Shown here piece by piece: positions 38,512-46,720 of a stretch of DNA of 46,720 bases. The stretch is from Dehalococcoidales bacterium (lineage in GTDB: Bacteria > Chloroflexota > Dehalococcoidia > Dehalococcoidales > UBA1222): assembly GCA_016286345.1 (NCBI GenBank), contig JAEESL010000007.1:1-46720 (forward strand), read 5' to 3'. A model generated the notes under the pieces. It was not told the DNA's origin. It was given only the letters and a program-made list of their open reading frames with translations, and did not search any database. Each line of letters begins with the position of its first letter. Position 1 is the first letter of the stretch. The translations under genes were made by a program, and so were the position numbers.

Positions 38512-39975
38512 CTAATGAATGATCAGACGGTCACCGGCTGTTCTGTCAAGATGCTGATGGGTTGACAGATATTCTTCAATAATTTCACAGCAAGATGTTG
38601 CGATTGCCCTGGGTTTGCGGTTGGCTTCAATATCTTCTCTCTTGACATTGAATGTTTCATCATAAAGTCTGTAATGGAAGCCCTGAAGACCGACCGAGTA
38701 AACCTGTTCTTCTTCGATAGGTTTACCATCAAAATCAAAGGCATAATACTGGTGGGTCTTTCTGTCATATTCCACATGAAGTCCCTTGGATAACTGATAG
38801 AACTCACAATGGATTCCTTCCCAGACTTCATCTCTCATCATGTATCTAAGCATCTGCTTAAACTGTTTGCCCTTTACATAGATGCAGTAGACTTCATCAT
38901 CATACGGGAATGCTTCCTTAAGACTCTGAAGCGTAACGATCGGACCAAGGGATTCTGTTCTGATACTGCCTGAACCGAGCAGGAATATATCAGTACCGAG
39001 TGATTCCTTCATTGCATCGGCCAGAAGACCGCCAAGCTCTGTTTCCATGGTTCGTGAAGGGTGAGTGAGTTTTCTGTTGAATCTTGTGATCACTCTTCCG
39101 TACTTGGCATCGGTCTGACCTTTGAATGACTCAAGCAGGGCCTCAATATCATGATCTACCGGACAATGTGAAGTATCAATAGGAATGCTTCTCCAGGTAT
39201 AACTGTCAACACAGTTTTCATCCGTATTGATCATAATGTCGAATCTTCCTATCTGATCGGTTCCTGTACCGGCCTGGGCAATAAGGATATCGTTGACTAC
39301 TGCAGGCTGATCAATGAAAGTATGGGAGTGACCGCCGATGATCACATCCACGCCCAAAGAGGGATCAAGCAATGCTGCAAGTTTTTTGTCTTCTTCAAAA
39401 CCGATATGTGTAAGAAGCACTGTAAAGTCAATGTCAACCGAATGATAGGCATTGCAGATCTTGGCGACTTCATTGGCAGCTGCCTCAACGTTGACCATTG
39501 TACCGACGATACCCTCGCCCTTTGTCTGGGCCATAACCTCTTCGGTAAGGATACCGATGAAAAGGACTTTCATGCCGTCAAGTTCAATGATCTTGTACGG
39601 ATTGAAAAGTCTGGCATGATTCGTCTTAATGTACATATTGGCGTTAATGATAGGAAATTTTGCACACTTTTCAAGGAACAGAAGATGTGTAACACCATAG
39701 TCAGTCTCATGATTTCCAAGTGTGACAACATCAGGAGAAATCATGTTCATGATTTCAATTGTTGAAACACCTTTGAATTCAGAATCTATAATAGATCCCC
39801 TGAACATATCACCTGCAATGCAGTATATAACGTTTTTCTCTTCTTCTCTGACCTGGTTGATGTAACCGGAGAGCAATGAAACACCGCCGACCAGTTTTTC
39901 CTGCTGATCTTCGGCAAGAAAATCTCCATGCATATCATTTGAATGCAGAATGACAAGTTTCTTGAGATTAGGCAT
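38512..39975 (-). CDS. 5'-nucleotidase/2',3'-cyclic phosphodiesterase-like protein, no signal peptide
   Basis: ILHSNDMHGDF, GDMFRG, LGNHETDYG, LLTHIGFEEDKKLA, IIGGHSHTF and C-terminal 5'-nucleotidase domain. Confidence 0.88.
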   Translation of the reverse strand: MPNLKKLVILHSNDMHGDFLAEDQQEKLVGGVSLLSGYINQVREEEKNVIYCIAGDMFRGSIIDSEFKGVSTIEIMNMISPDVVTLGNHETDYGVTHLLFLEKCAKFPIINANMYIKTNHARLFNPYKIIELDGMKVLFIGILTEEVMAQTKGEGIVGTMVNVEAAANEVAKICNAYHSVDIDFTVLLTHIGFEEDKKLAALLDPSLGVDVIIGGHSHTFIDQPAVVNDILIAQAGTGTDQIGRFDIMINTDENCVDSYTWRSIPIDTSHCPVDHDIEALLESFKGQTDAKYGRVITRFNRKLTHPSRTMETELGGLLADAMKESLGTDIFLLGSGSIRTESLGPIVTLQSLKEAFPYDDEVYCIYVKGKQFKQMLRYMMRDEVWEGIHCEFYQLSKGLHVEYDRKTHQYYAFDFDGKPIEEEQVYSVGLQGFHYRLYDETFNVKREDIEANRKPRAIATSCCEIIEEYLSTHQHLDRTAGDRLIIH

Positions 39976-40036
39976 AAGAATAAACCTCCTATCAGTAATA
40001 AGCGTATTTTACCATACTGATATTTTGCTTAACTAC

Positions 40037-40070
40037 AAAAAAAGGAAGCTGTCGTCTGACAGCTTCCTTC
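40037..40070 (-). terminator. Rho-independent terminator
   Basis: Minus strand GAAGGAAGCTGTCAGACGACAGCTTCCTTTTTTT. Confidence 0.9.
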
Positions 40071-40095
40071 AATGTCACGATAAAGAAACGGTGAA

Positions 40096-41589
40096 TTAGT
40101 CGCCTTCTTCAGCCAATGCTTTTTCCTGCATTTCCTGGATTTCAGGGAAGGCAGAGAGCATGGGCTTCTCGTTTACGCCTTTGATAACACGATTCTTGTA
40201 GTTCTTTGTGACAGCAGCAACGATACCGCTGAGGCAGATAACACCGATAAGGTTCGGGATGGCCATCAAAGCGTTGAAGATATCACTGATATCGATTGCC
40301 ATGCTGACATCAGCAGCACTGCCGAGAATAACTGCTACTACGAAGAGTATCTTGTAGAGCAATGTGGCTTTAGTGCCGAAGAGATATTCCCAAGCCTTGG
40401 TGCCATAGTGGCTCCAGCCAAGGATGGTTGTGAATGCAAAGAGAACAAGAGCAATAGCCAGGAAGACACCGCCGACAGTACCAAGGTGAAGAGTGAATGC
40501 TTCTGAAGCAAGACCCATCTTGGTATAACCGGATGATGCACCGGTTTCGAGATCAACAAGACCTGAAGTGAGGATGACCAGAGCGGTCATTGTACAAACA
40601 ATCATGGTATCGAAGAATACTTCGAAGATACCCCACATACCCTGGACTACAGGTTCTTTAACGTTGGATGATGAGTGGACCATAACTGAGGAACCGAGAC
40701 CGGCTTCGTTGGAGAAGATACCTCGTTTGAAACCCATCTTGATTGCCTGGGCGATGATGGCACCGCCGATACCGCCGGCAGCGGCTGCGGTGTTGAATGC
40801 ACCCTTGAAAATAGCTGCAAAAGCAGGACCAATGTTACCGGCATTCATAATGATGATGATAAGAGCGCCGATTACATAGAAAACACTCATGAAAGGAACG
40901 ATGACTTCAGCAACCTTGGAGATTCTCTTGATACCACCGATGATAACAAGGAAGACCATGATTGCAACAAAGATACCGACGATCAAAGGAAGATTGATAG
41001 TGGTTTCACCGATTACGCCGGCAATACCTTCGGAGATTGAGATGACCTGTCCCATATTACCGATACCGAAGGAAGCAACGATAGCGAAAATAGCGAATAA
41101 AACACCGAGGATAGGACCAACGGCCTTACCATATTTCATTTTTCCTACGCCGTCACGTAAGAAGTACATGGAACCGCCGGACCATTCGCCGTTTGCATTT
41201 TTACGACGGAAGAAAATACCGAGTAAGTTTTCTGAATAGTTGGTCATCTGACCGAAGAAGGCAGCGAGCCACATCCAGAAGATTGCGCCAGGACCACCAA
41301 CAATGATGGCATAGGAAATACCTGTGATATTACCGGTACCGATAGTAGCTGACATAGCGGTACAAAGAGACTGCCACTGAGAAATGGCGTGTTTATCAGA
41401 AGTGTCTCTGATGTCTTTTCGAGTGAATGCAGAGAAAATTGTTCTCTGGAACCAATGCTTGATGTGTGCGATCTGGAAGACACCGGTTCGGATGGTGACC
41501 AGGATACCAGTACCAAGAATCAGGATAATGGTAGGCCAACTCCACACGAAATCATCAACTGCGGTAACAATGTTTTGTAATGTTTCCAT
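40096..41589 (-). CDS. Alanine/glycine:cation symporter (AGCS family)
   Basis: GTGILVTIRTGVFQIAHIKHWF, MSATIGTGNITGISYAIIVGGPGAIFWMWLAAFFGQMTNYSENLLG, GIFSNEAGLGSSVMVHSS. Confidence 0.95.
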   Translation of the reverse strand: METLQNIVTAVDDFVWSWPTIILILGTGILVTIRTGVFQIAHIKHWFQRTIFSAFTRKDIRDTSDKHAISQWQSLCTAMSATIGTGNITGISYAIIVGGPGAIFWMWLAAFFGQMTNYSENLLGIFFRRKNANGEWSGGSMYFLRDGVGKMKYGKAVGPILGVLFAIFAIVASFGIGNMGQVISISEGIAGVIGETTINLPLIVGIFVAIMVFLVIIGGIKRISKVAEVIVPFMSVFYVIGALIIIIMNAGNIGPAFAAIFKGAFNTAAAAGGIGGAIIAQAIKMGFKRGIFSNEAGLGSSVMVHSSSNVKEPVVQGMWGIFEVFFDTMIVCTMTALVILTSGLVDLETGASSGYTKMGLASEAFTLHLGTVGGVFLAIALVLFAFTTILGWSHYGTKAWEYLFGTKATLLYKILFVVAVILGSAADVSMAIDISDIFNALMAIPNLIGVICLSGIVAAVTKNYKNRVIKGVNEKPMLSAFPEIQEMQEKALAEEGD

Positions 41590-41645
41590 AGAATGATTTA
41601 CCCCTCCTTTAATTTTAAACTTGGGATAAAAATGAGGAATTTCCG

Positions 41646-41700
41646 GAAAAGAACAGAGGATAAATTGTTATTTATTAACAATAAACAAGATATCCTCCGT
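41646..41700 (-). terminator. Candidate expression-platform terminator of the glycine riboswitch
   Basis: Minus strand ACGGAGGATA...TATCCTCTGT hairpin with AT-rich inner stem, then TCTTTTCC. Confidence 0.6.
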
Positions 41701-41850
41701 CCTTTTGCCTGAGAGATTACTCATTTGCCCCTTCGGCATCCAATTTAATGGACTTCTCCAGAGTGTCATCAACAGACAGTCTCGCATAAAATATGCACCT
41801 GAGAGTGTCACCCCTTCGGTCAGCTGTTACAGCTATCTCCTGCCTGTATC
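41697..41850 (-). ncRNA. Tandem glycine riboswitch (two aptamers)
   Basis: Minus strand: GGAGATAG...ACCGAAGGGGTGACACTCTCAGGTGCATATTTTATGCGAGACTGTC (aptamer 1), then TCTGGAGAAGTCC...GCCGAAGGGGCAAATGAGTAATCTCTCAGGCAAAAGGACGG (aptamer 2), upstream of an AGCS symporter. Confidence 0.93.
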
Positions 41851-41982
41851 ACTTGACTTATCTTTAGTTTAATGGAGAGATTTTACATATATCAGATAAA
41901 GCTGTCAACTTTATTCCGTTATTAATTTAATGTGATAAAGTATCAGGCATGTTTCAGGTAAAAAATAACCCTTCTGCAGAAC

Positions 41983-42019
41983 AAAAAAAATATCCACACT
42001 ATTCATAGCATGGATATCT
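41983..42019 (-). terminator. Rho-independent terminator of the lip/ccdA operon
   Basis: Minus strand GATATCCATGCTATGAATAGTGTGGATATTTTTTTT, after the last gene of the operon. Confidence 0.85.
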
Positions 42020-42056
42020 TTTGGTAAATCAATTAAAGAGCTTCAGTAGGAGAGAA

Positions 42057-42815
42057 CTAAATCAGCCTGTAATCCTTGAAACCGTCCTCATCAGAACTGC
42101 CGGTCCAGATATAATCTGCCGGAACCTGCAATGCTCCGTAATTATATGGAACAAGCAGATCATTCAGCTGCTCAGGATGATCCATTTCAAGTTTTAAAAT
42201 CCAGCCATCTGTATAGGCAAATCCCATCACCAGGTTTGAATTGAATAAAACAGCAGTATTGATTTCCAAAACCTTGCCGGAAACAGGCATGAGGAACTCA
42301 ACATTCATTTTAAAGCCGTTAACGTTGCAGAATATCATGTCCTGCTGGAGATGATCTCCCACCGCACATGGAATCGTCATTAAATGACTTGTATCATAGC
42401 CTCCGATCAGCAAAGTTGCCTTCTCAGTTATACCCATAAGGACATTGTTGCCTTCAAGTTTTTTGACCCATACATGATCATAGGAATAGAGACGGTCCAT
42501 AGCAATATGAGATGTACAGCCCGGGATCAGAAACTTGTCGTAATTATCACCGGAACCGACTGTACCGGTGACCGGAACAACTGTAACGGGATCAGCTGTT
42601 GTTGAAGTAGTTGTTATTGATGTGGTCGGATTTGTAACACCGGTTGAATTCGTCGGAGGCATATCAGTTCCGGTTTTAGTTGTTGTTCCGTTTTCTCCGC
42701 ATGACATCAGAGACATTGCCATTATTCCGCCGACAAGCGCACCTGTTCCCTTCAGAAAATTCCTTCTGTTCACAACTTTTTTGTTTGAAAAAGCAAATAG
42801 ATCCTTGTTATCCAT
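42057..42815 (-). CDS. Exported GcvH-like (lipoyl-carrier) lipoprotein with twin-arginine signal
   Basis: NRRNFLKGTGALVGGIMAMSLMSCG (Tat motif + lipobox, Cys39), Thr-rich linker, then YSYDHVWVKKLEGNNVLMGITEKATLL...NVNGFKMNVEFLMPVSGKVLEIN...YTDGWILKLEMDHPEQLNDLL aligned with GcvH. Lys169 falls at the lipoyl-Lys position. RBS AAAGGAG. Confidence 0.8.
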   Translation of the reverse strand: MDNKDLFAFSNKKVVNRRNFLKGTGALVGGIMAMSLMSCGENGTTTKTGTDMPPTNSTGVTNPTTSITTTSTTADPVTVVPVTGTVGSGDNYDKFLIPGCTSHIAMDRLYSYDHVWVKKLEGNNVLMGITEKATLLIGGYDTSHLMTIPCAVGDHLQQDMIFCNVNGFKMNVEFLMPVSGKVLEINTAVLFNSNLVMGFAYTDGWILKLEMDHPEQLNDLLVPYNYGALQVPADYIWTGSSDEDGFKDYRLI

Positions 42816-42828
42816 ACCCCGGCTCCTT

Positions 42829-43719
42829 TTATATTGTCTTACTTTGATTATTTGAACTGCTGATACTTTTCATCGTTTCAGCATAGAAATATTCCGCTTT
42901 AAATGAGCTTCTCATCAGCGGGAATGAGGCCACACCATGAAAGCCCATGTCCTGCCCGATATACAGATATTCCTCAAACTCTTCAGGCGTAACATATCTG
43001 ACTACGTCATGCGCTCCTGCTTCAGGCTGCAGATACTGCCCCAGTGTAAACATGTCACATCCGGCATCTTTTATATCCTGCATGGTCTCGATAACTTCTT
43101 CTTTTGTCTCACCCAATCCAAGCATGATTCCACTCTTTGTCAGCATTTTCCCGTTCAGTTTTTTTGCATTCCTGAGAACATCCAGAGATCTCAGATACGA
43201 AGCCTGCGGACGCATTTCCCTGTACAGCCTTGGAACTGTTTCAATGTTGTGTCCAAGAACACACGGTGATGCATCTATTACTGTCTTCAGTGCATTAATA
43301 TCACCTTTGAAATCCGGTATAAGAACTTCAACATTGATCGAAGGGACATTCTCATGCAGAAGATTGATGGTTTCAGCATAATGAGAAGCTCCTCCGTCAG
43401 GAAGATCATCTCTGGTGACAGAAGTTAAAAACATATATGTCAGACTCAGCCGTTTTGCCACTTCCACCATTTTCATCGGTTCGTCAGGATCAAGTGGTTC
43501 AGGGTTGTGATGATTGACTGAACAAAACGTGCATGCTCTGGTGCAGTGATTTCCCATAAGAAGGAAAGCCATATCGTGGGGAACACAGTCAACTCTGTTG
43601 GGACAGTTTCCGCTGTCACATATGGTGTGAAGCTTAAGACTGCTCAAAATAACTTCTGATTCCCGGAACTGACCGGATCTGGGTATAGGTTTGTTGAACC
43701 ACTCAGGCATTTTTTCCAC
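42829..43719 (-). CDS. lipA: Lipoyl synthase (radical SAM)
   Basis: Auxiliary cluster CDSGNCPNRVDC, radical-SAM CTRACTFC, C-terminal MRSSF. Start placed at GTG 43719 (RBS GGGAGGC); the longer ORF to 43764 is possible. Confidence 0.93.
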   Translation of the reverse strand: MEKMPEWFNKPIPRSGQFRESEVILSSLKLHTICDSGNCPNRVDCVPHDMAFLLMGNHCTRACTFCSVNHHNPEPLDPDEPMKMVEVAKRLSLTYMFLTSVTRDDLPDGGASHYAETINLLHENVPSINVEVLIPDFKGDINALKTVIDASPCVLGHNIETVPRLYREMRPQASYLRSLDVLRNAKKLNGKMLTKSGIMLGLGETKEEVIETMQDIKDAGCDMFTLGQYLQPEAGAHDVVRYVTPEEFEEYLYIGQDMGFHGVASFPLMRSSFKAEYFYAETMKSISSSNNQSKTI

Positions 43720-44395
43720 GGCATGCCTCCCGGATCTGATCAGACGATATTTCTTCGAGTTCAAGATCGAATATTGTTTTTAATTCGTTTGCCAGAGCAT
43801 TCTTCACATCTATCATGTCCACTTCTTTATCTAATTCCTTTTCCATGGATGTAGCCCTGACACCTTTCAACCCGCATGGATTGATACTGTCAAACAGTTC
43901 AAGATCAGGCTTTACATTTAATGATATACCGTGCGATGTCACACTCTGCCTTAAATGCATTCCTATCGCACTTATCTGCCTGTCATCTTTGAATACACCC
44001 GGATGACTGTCCTTTCTGACGGTATCTAAACCAAAGTTCGCAAGAGTGTTGATCACACTGGTCTCAAGCTCTTTTACCAGATCACGTACGATTCCCTTTC
44101 TGTAATCAAGCTTGAAAATCATATAAGCCACCAGCTGCCCGGGACAATGAAGTGTTACATCTCCGCCACGGTCGGAATCGATAACTTCAATCCCGTGTTT
44201 TTTTATTTCCGATTCACTCCACAGGATATTATTTTTATCGGATGTACTTCCGCATGTTATGACAGGTTTATGTTCGGTGAAGAGTATCACACTGTCGATT
44301 GCTTCCTCACGTCTTAAATCGCCAAGTCTGTTCTGAAGCATCCATGCATCTTCATATTCAGTTAATCCGATATCACATATCCAACAATGCTGCAT
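43703..44395 (-). CDS. lipB: Lipoyl(octanoyl) transferase-like protein
   Basis: SDRGGDVTLHCPGQLVAYMIF, SAIGMHLRQSVTSHGISLNV, INPCGLKGV. The residue usually Lys before IxxIG is Gln140. Confidence 0.88.
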   Translation of the reverse strand: MQHCWICDIGLTEYEDAWMLQNRLGDLRREEAIDSVILFTEHKPVITCGSTSDKNNILWSESEIKKHGIEVIDSDRGGDVTLHCPGQLVAYMIFKLDYRKGIVRDLVKELETSVINTLANFGLDTVRKDSHPGVFKDDRQISAIGMHLRQSVTSHGISLNVKPDLELFDSINPCGLKGVRATSMEKELDKEVDMIDVKNALANELKTIFDLELEEISSDQIREACRGKNA

Positions 44396-44405
44396 TAATT
44401 CAGTC

Positions 44406-45116
44406 CTAAAAATTCTGTATTATGATATAAATACCCACAATAATAAATACGATCGACATCGCAATCTTGATGTATTTGTTAAATTTGGTGATGTTATTGA
44501 TCCATCTGCCCACAAACTGGAATCCAAGAGCTATCAGTGCCCCGAAGACAACCACCGGAAGAGCCGTTCCAACAGCATAGAATACCGGAAGCACAACACC
44601 TCCTGATGTAGCGAATGCCATCGGAAGCAGCGCCATGAAGAAAAGAATAGCGCTGTATGGACAAAACGTGATACCCATGAACAATCCCATAATAAGCGAT
44701 CCGATGTATCCCTTATCTTTGACTTTATCGATAACTTTATATGTGGTACCGCCTGAACCTAAGCTCAGTTTGTCAATAATAAGAAGCAGAATACCGGCTA
44801 TGATGAAAACCGGACCCAGAATATATGTGCCGACAGTCTGAAGAAAATTCTGTATAGCAGGAGTGTCTAGTCCCAGCAAAATGATGATTCCGCCAAGTAA
44901 TGACAGTGCTATAACACTTCCCAGCATATAGATCAGAGATGAAAACAGAGCTGCGCCTTTTTTAGTCGCATCACGACTGATATATGCCAGAGCAGCAACA
45001 TTTGATGCCATGGTACACGGTCCCAATGCGGCAAGCAATCCGAAGCAAATTGCCGAAACAATCGGAAATGTGCTGTTAATTGCTATCATATGAAAGAAAT
45101 CAGATAAGGCAGTCAT
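44406..45116 (-). CDS. CcdA/DsbD-like transmembrane thiol-disulfide protein
   Basis: LAALGPCTMASNVAALAYISR and GITFCPYSAILFFMALLP paired membrane cysteines; six-TM pattern. Confidence 0.85.
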   Translation of the reverse strand: MTALSDFFHMIAINSTFPIVSAICFGLLAALGPCTMASNVAALAYISRDATKKGAALFSSLIYMLGSVIALSLLGGIIILLGLDTPAIQNFLQTVGTYILGPVFIIAGILLLIIDKLSLGSGGTTYKVIDKVKDKGYIGSLIMGLFMGITFCPYSAILFFMALLPMAFATSGGVVLPVFYAVGTALPVVVFGALIALGFQFVGRWINNITKFNKYIKIAMSIVFIIVGIYIIIQNF

Positions 45117-45127
45117 TTGATTTATCC

Positions 45128-45607
45128 TTAGATCGCATTCAACGCATTATCAATTTCTCTATGCAGTGTATTGAAAAATTTCTGTTTTAACACTTCATTC
45201 TTGCCGGTTGTATCCGTATACATCCAGATTGTATTAACAGCTTTCCTGTTGCTTACACCATCTTTCCAGGTTGTAATGTAGAAAGAGTAAGCCGGGGAAT
45301 CATATTCAGCCTGAATAGCAGAATTAGCAGAATCGGTAGTGTCATATTTTGCGAATGTAATTGTTCCGTCTGCAAGATATTTTTCGTAATCATTCATGAT
45401 AGTGTCAATCCACTGTGATGCCAGATTAAGACAGAAACAGGCATCAGATTCATAGAAATATGTGATTTCAACACAATTATCCTTAGTGCCTGTAATGCCT
45501 GAAGCAGTATTGGTAGCTGTATTTGTTTGTGTTTTTGATGATGAACAGCCGACAACACATGACAAAACAGATATCAAAGCAATAAATACTACAAACAGCC
45601 TTTTCAT
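45128..45607 (-). CDS. Lipoprotein with thioredoxin-like fold and CFC motif
   Basis: Lipobox LSCVVGCSSS; VEITYFYESDACFCLNLASQWIDTIMNDYEKYLADGTITFAKYDTT resembles Trx-like CxxC/CxC proteins found with CcdA. Confidence 0.65.
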   Translation of the reverse strand: MKRLFVVFIALISVLSCVVGCSSSKTQTNTATNTASGITGTKDNCVEITYFYESDACFCLNLASQWIDTIMNDYEKYLADGTITFAKYDTTDSANSAIQAEYDSPAYSFYITTWKDGVSNRKAVNTIWMYTDTTGKNEVLKQKFFNTLHREIDNALNAI

Positions 45608-45855
45608 GCCTCTATCCCCTCCGCTTTTCTGATGTATTTCAGTATTTCTTCTTTAGATGGCACTTTGCCATATGAAACAACTTTTTCATCGATAACCAGT
45701 GCAGGTGTACCAAGTACGGGATATGCCATGATCAATGACATATCACTGATGTGCGTCACCTGTGCATCAATGTTGTTTTCCTCAATTACTTCACTGACCA
45801 AACCGAAAAGTTTATTACATTTCGGACAACCGGTACCCAATACTTTAATGAACAT
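45604..45855 (-). CDS. Small thioredoxin-like protein (TM0996/MTH895-type)
   Basis: IKVLGTGCPKCNKLFGLVSEVIEEN...LGTPALVIDEKVVSYGKVPSKEEI. Confidence 0.9.
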   Translation of the reverse strand: MFIKVLGTGCPKCNKLFGLVSEVIEENNIDAQVTHISDMSLIMAYPVLGTPALVIDEKVVSYGKVPSKEEILKYIRKAEGIEA

Positions 45856-45861
45856 AGATAA

Positions 45862-46720
45862 TCACCTCACAAAAGATCCGAATAACAGACCTGATATAGT
45901 TCCGAACAGCGCCACGATACATACGTAAGACCAGGTACGTTTCCATCCCAGAACCTGTTTAATACCGAGAATACTTGGAAGAGAGAGCGACGGACCGGCC
46001 AAAAGAACTGCAACAACAGGACCGGCTGCCATACCCAGATCCATAAAGGCCTTGATAATAGGAACCTCAGTAAGAGTAGAGGTATAAAGGAATACTCCCG
46101 CAACACTTGCAATGAAATTAGCCGGGATCGTGTTGCTCCCGACCAGTGTCGAGACCCACTGCTCAGGAATAATGACTTTCAGCATACCGGCCAGGAAGAC
46201 ACCCAGGATCAACAACGGGAATATCCTTTTAACAAATCCCCATGTTTCCAGCATCCATGCCCTTAAATCTTCACGGTTGAACTTCATGACGAGAATGATC
46301 AGCAATACAGCAAATGAAATACCGAGAACGATCCACCATTTCTGAGTTGCTGAAATCAGAATGGCAAACAAAGATCCTAAAAGGCAAATGACAACTCCGC
46401 TTGATTTAACAGTGGGTGCTTCATCATAGTTATTAAACATAGATTCGTCTCTCATGACATCATCCTTACGGAATATCACTGACATAATCCAGCCGATAAG
46501 AATAGAACCAATAATTGCACCGACAGCTCTCACAGCACCGATATCATATCCAAGAAGGCGTGCAGAATACACAACAGCCATAACATTGATAGCCGGTCCG
46601 GAATACAGAAATGTAGTTGCAGGACCTATTCCGGCGCCTCTTTTATAGATACCTGCAAAAATGGGAAGAATCGTACATGAACAAACAGCTAATATGAACC
46701 CGCCGACGGAAGCTGCAAAA
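45862..46720 (-). CDS. DUF318/YraQ/ArsP-like permease (N-terminus beyond the window)
   Basis: Frame stays open past the annotated Met to the window end: FAASVGGFILAVCSCTILPIFAGIYKRGAGIGPATTFLYSGPAINVMAVVYSARLLGYD...; CSC and SGPAIN are typical of the family. Confidence 0.85.
   Translation of the reverse strand, partial: FAASVGGFILAVCSCTILPIFAGIYKRGAGIGPATTFLYSGPAINVMAVVYSARLLGYDIGAVRAVGAIIGSILIGWIMSVIFRKDDVMRDESMFNNYDEAPTVKSSGVVICLLGSLFAILISATQKWWIVLGISFAVLLIILVMKFNREDLRAWMLETWGFVKRIFPLLILGVFLAGMLKVIIPEQWVSTLVGSNTIPANFIASVAGVFLYTSTLTEVPIIKAFMDLGMAAGPVVAVLLAGPSLSLPSILGIKQVLGWKRTWSYVCIVALFGTISGLLFGSFVR

Noticed and set aside
38512-39975. 5'-nucleotidase lacking a signal peptide as an anomaly
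   Set aside because: Cytosolic UshA-like proteins of this type (for example YunD-like) are common in Firmicutes.
42568-42720. Possible tandem repeat DNA (ACTACTTCAACAACAG...)
   Set aside because: Explained by codons of the Thr-rich linker of the exported GcvH-like protein.
1-46720. CRISPR arrays, IS elements, prophage
   Set aside because: No regularly spaced direct repeats, transposase, integrase or phage structural genes seen on reading both strands.

Overview
A bacterial chromosomal segment, Firmicutes/Clostridia-like by gene content. It is mostly housekeeping and metabolic genes with a few accessory islands. Left edge: a 5'-truncated ADP-ribosylglycohydrolase fragment, an MqsR-like toxin with a zinc-finger/HTH/Panacea-type antitoxin, and mobA with a molybdopterin oxidoreductase and a divergent DUF5714 gene. 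Middle: SIMPL protein, cytidylate-kinase-like protein, nitroreductase, carbonic anhydrase, an EAL protein with a degenerate GGDEF, ADP-forming acyl-CoA synthetase, a small alarmone synthetase, serS, tRNA-Ser(TGA), a RACo-like ASKHA protein whose ferredoxin-domain cysteines are mostly lost, a viroplasmin/RNase H gene and an amino-acid ABC transporter bordered by gene debris. Right: tRNA-Pro(GGG), rubrerythrin, a NurA / HAS-barrel / HerA operon, secreted Ig-like proteins, a 5'-nucleotidase and an AGCS symporter behind a tandem glycine riboswitch. The most interesting locus is the final seven-gene minus-strand operon (about 42057-46720): DUF318-type permease, CPKC thioredoxin, a lipoprotein with a CFC motif, a CcdA-like membrane protein, LipB, LipA and a GcvH-like protein. 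The GcvH-like protein carries both a twin-arginine signal and a lipobox, and keeps the lipoyl-lysine position. This suggests an exported lipoyl-based redox or metalloid-handling system. No CRISPR array, IS transposase or prophage was recognised. All family assignments come from reading motifs by eye; no database search was run.
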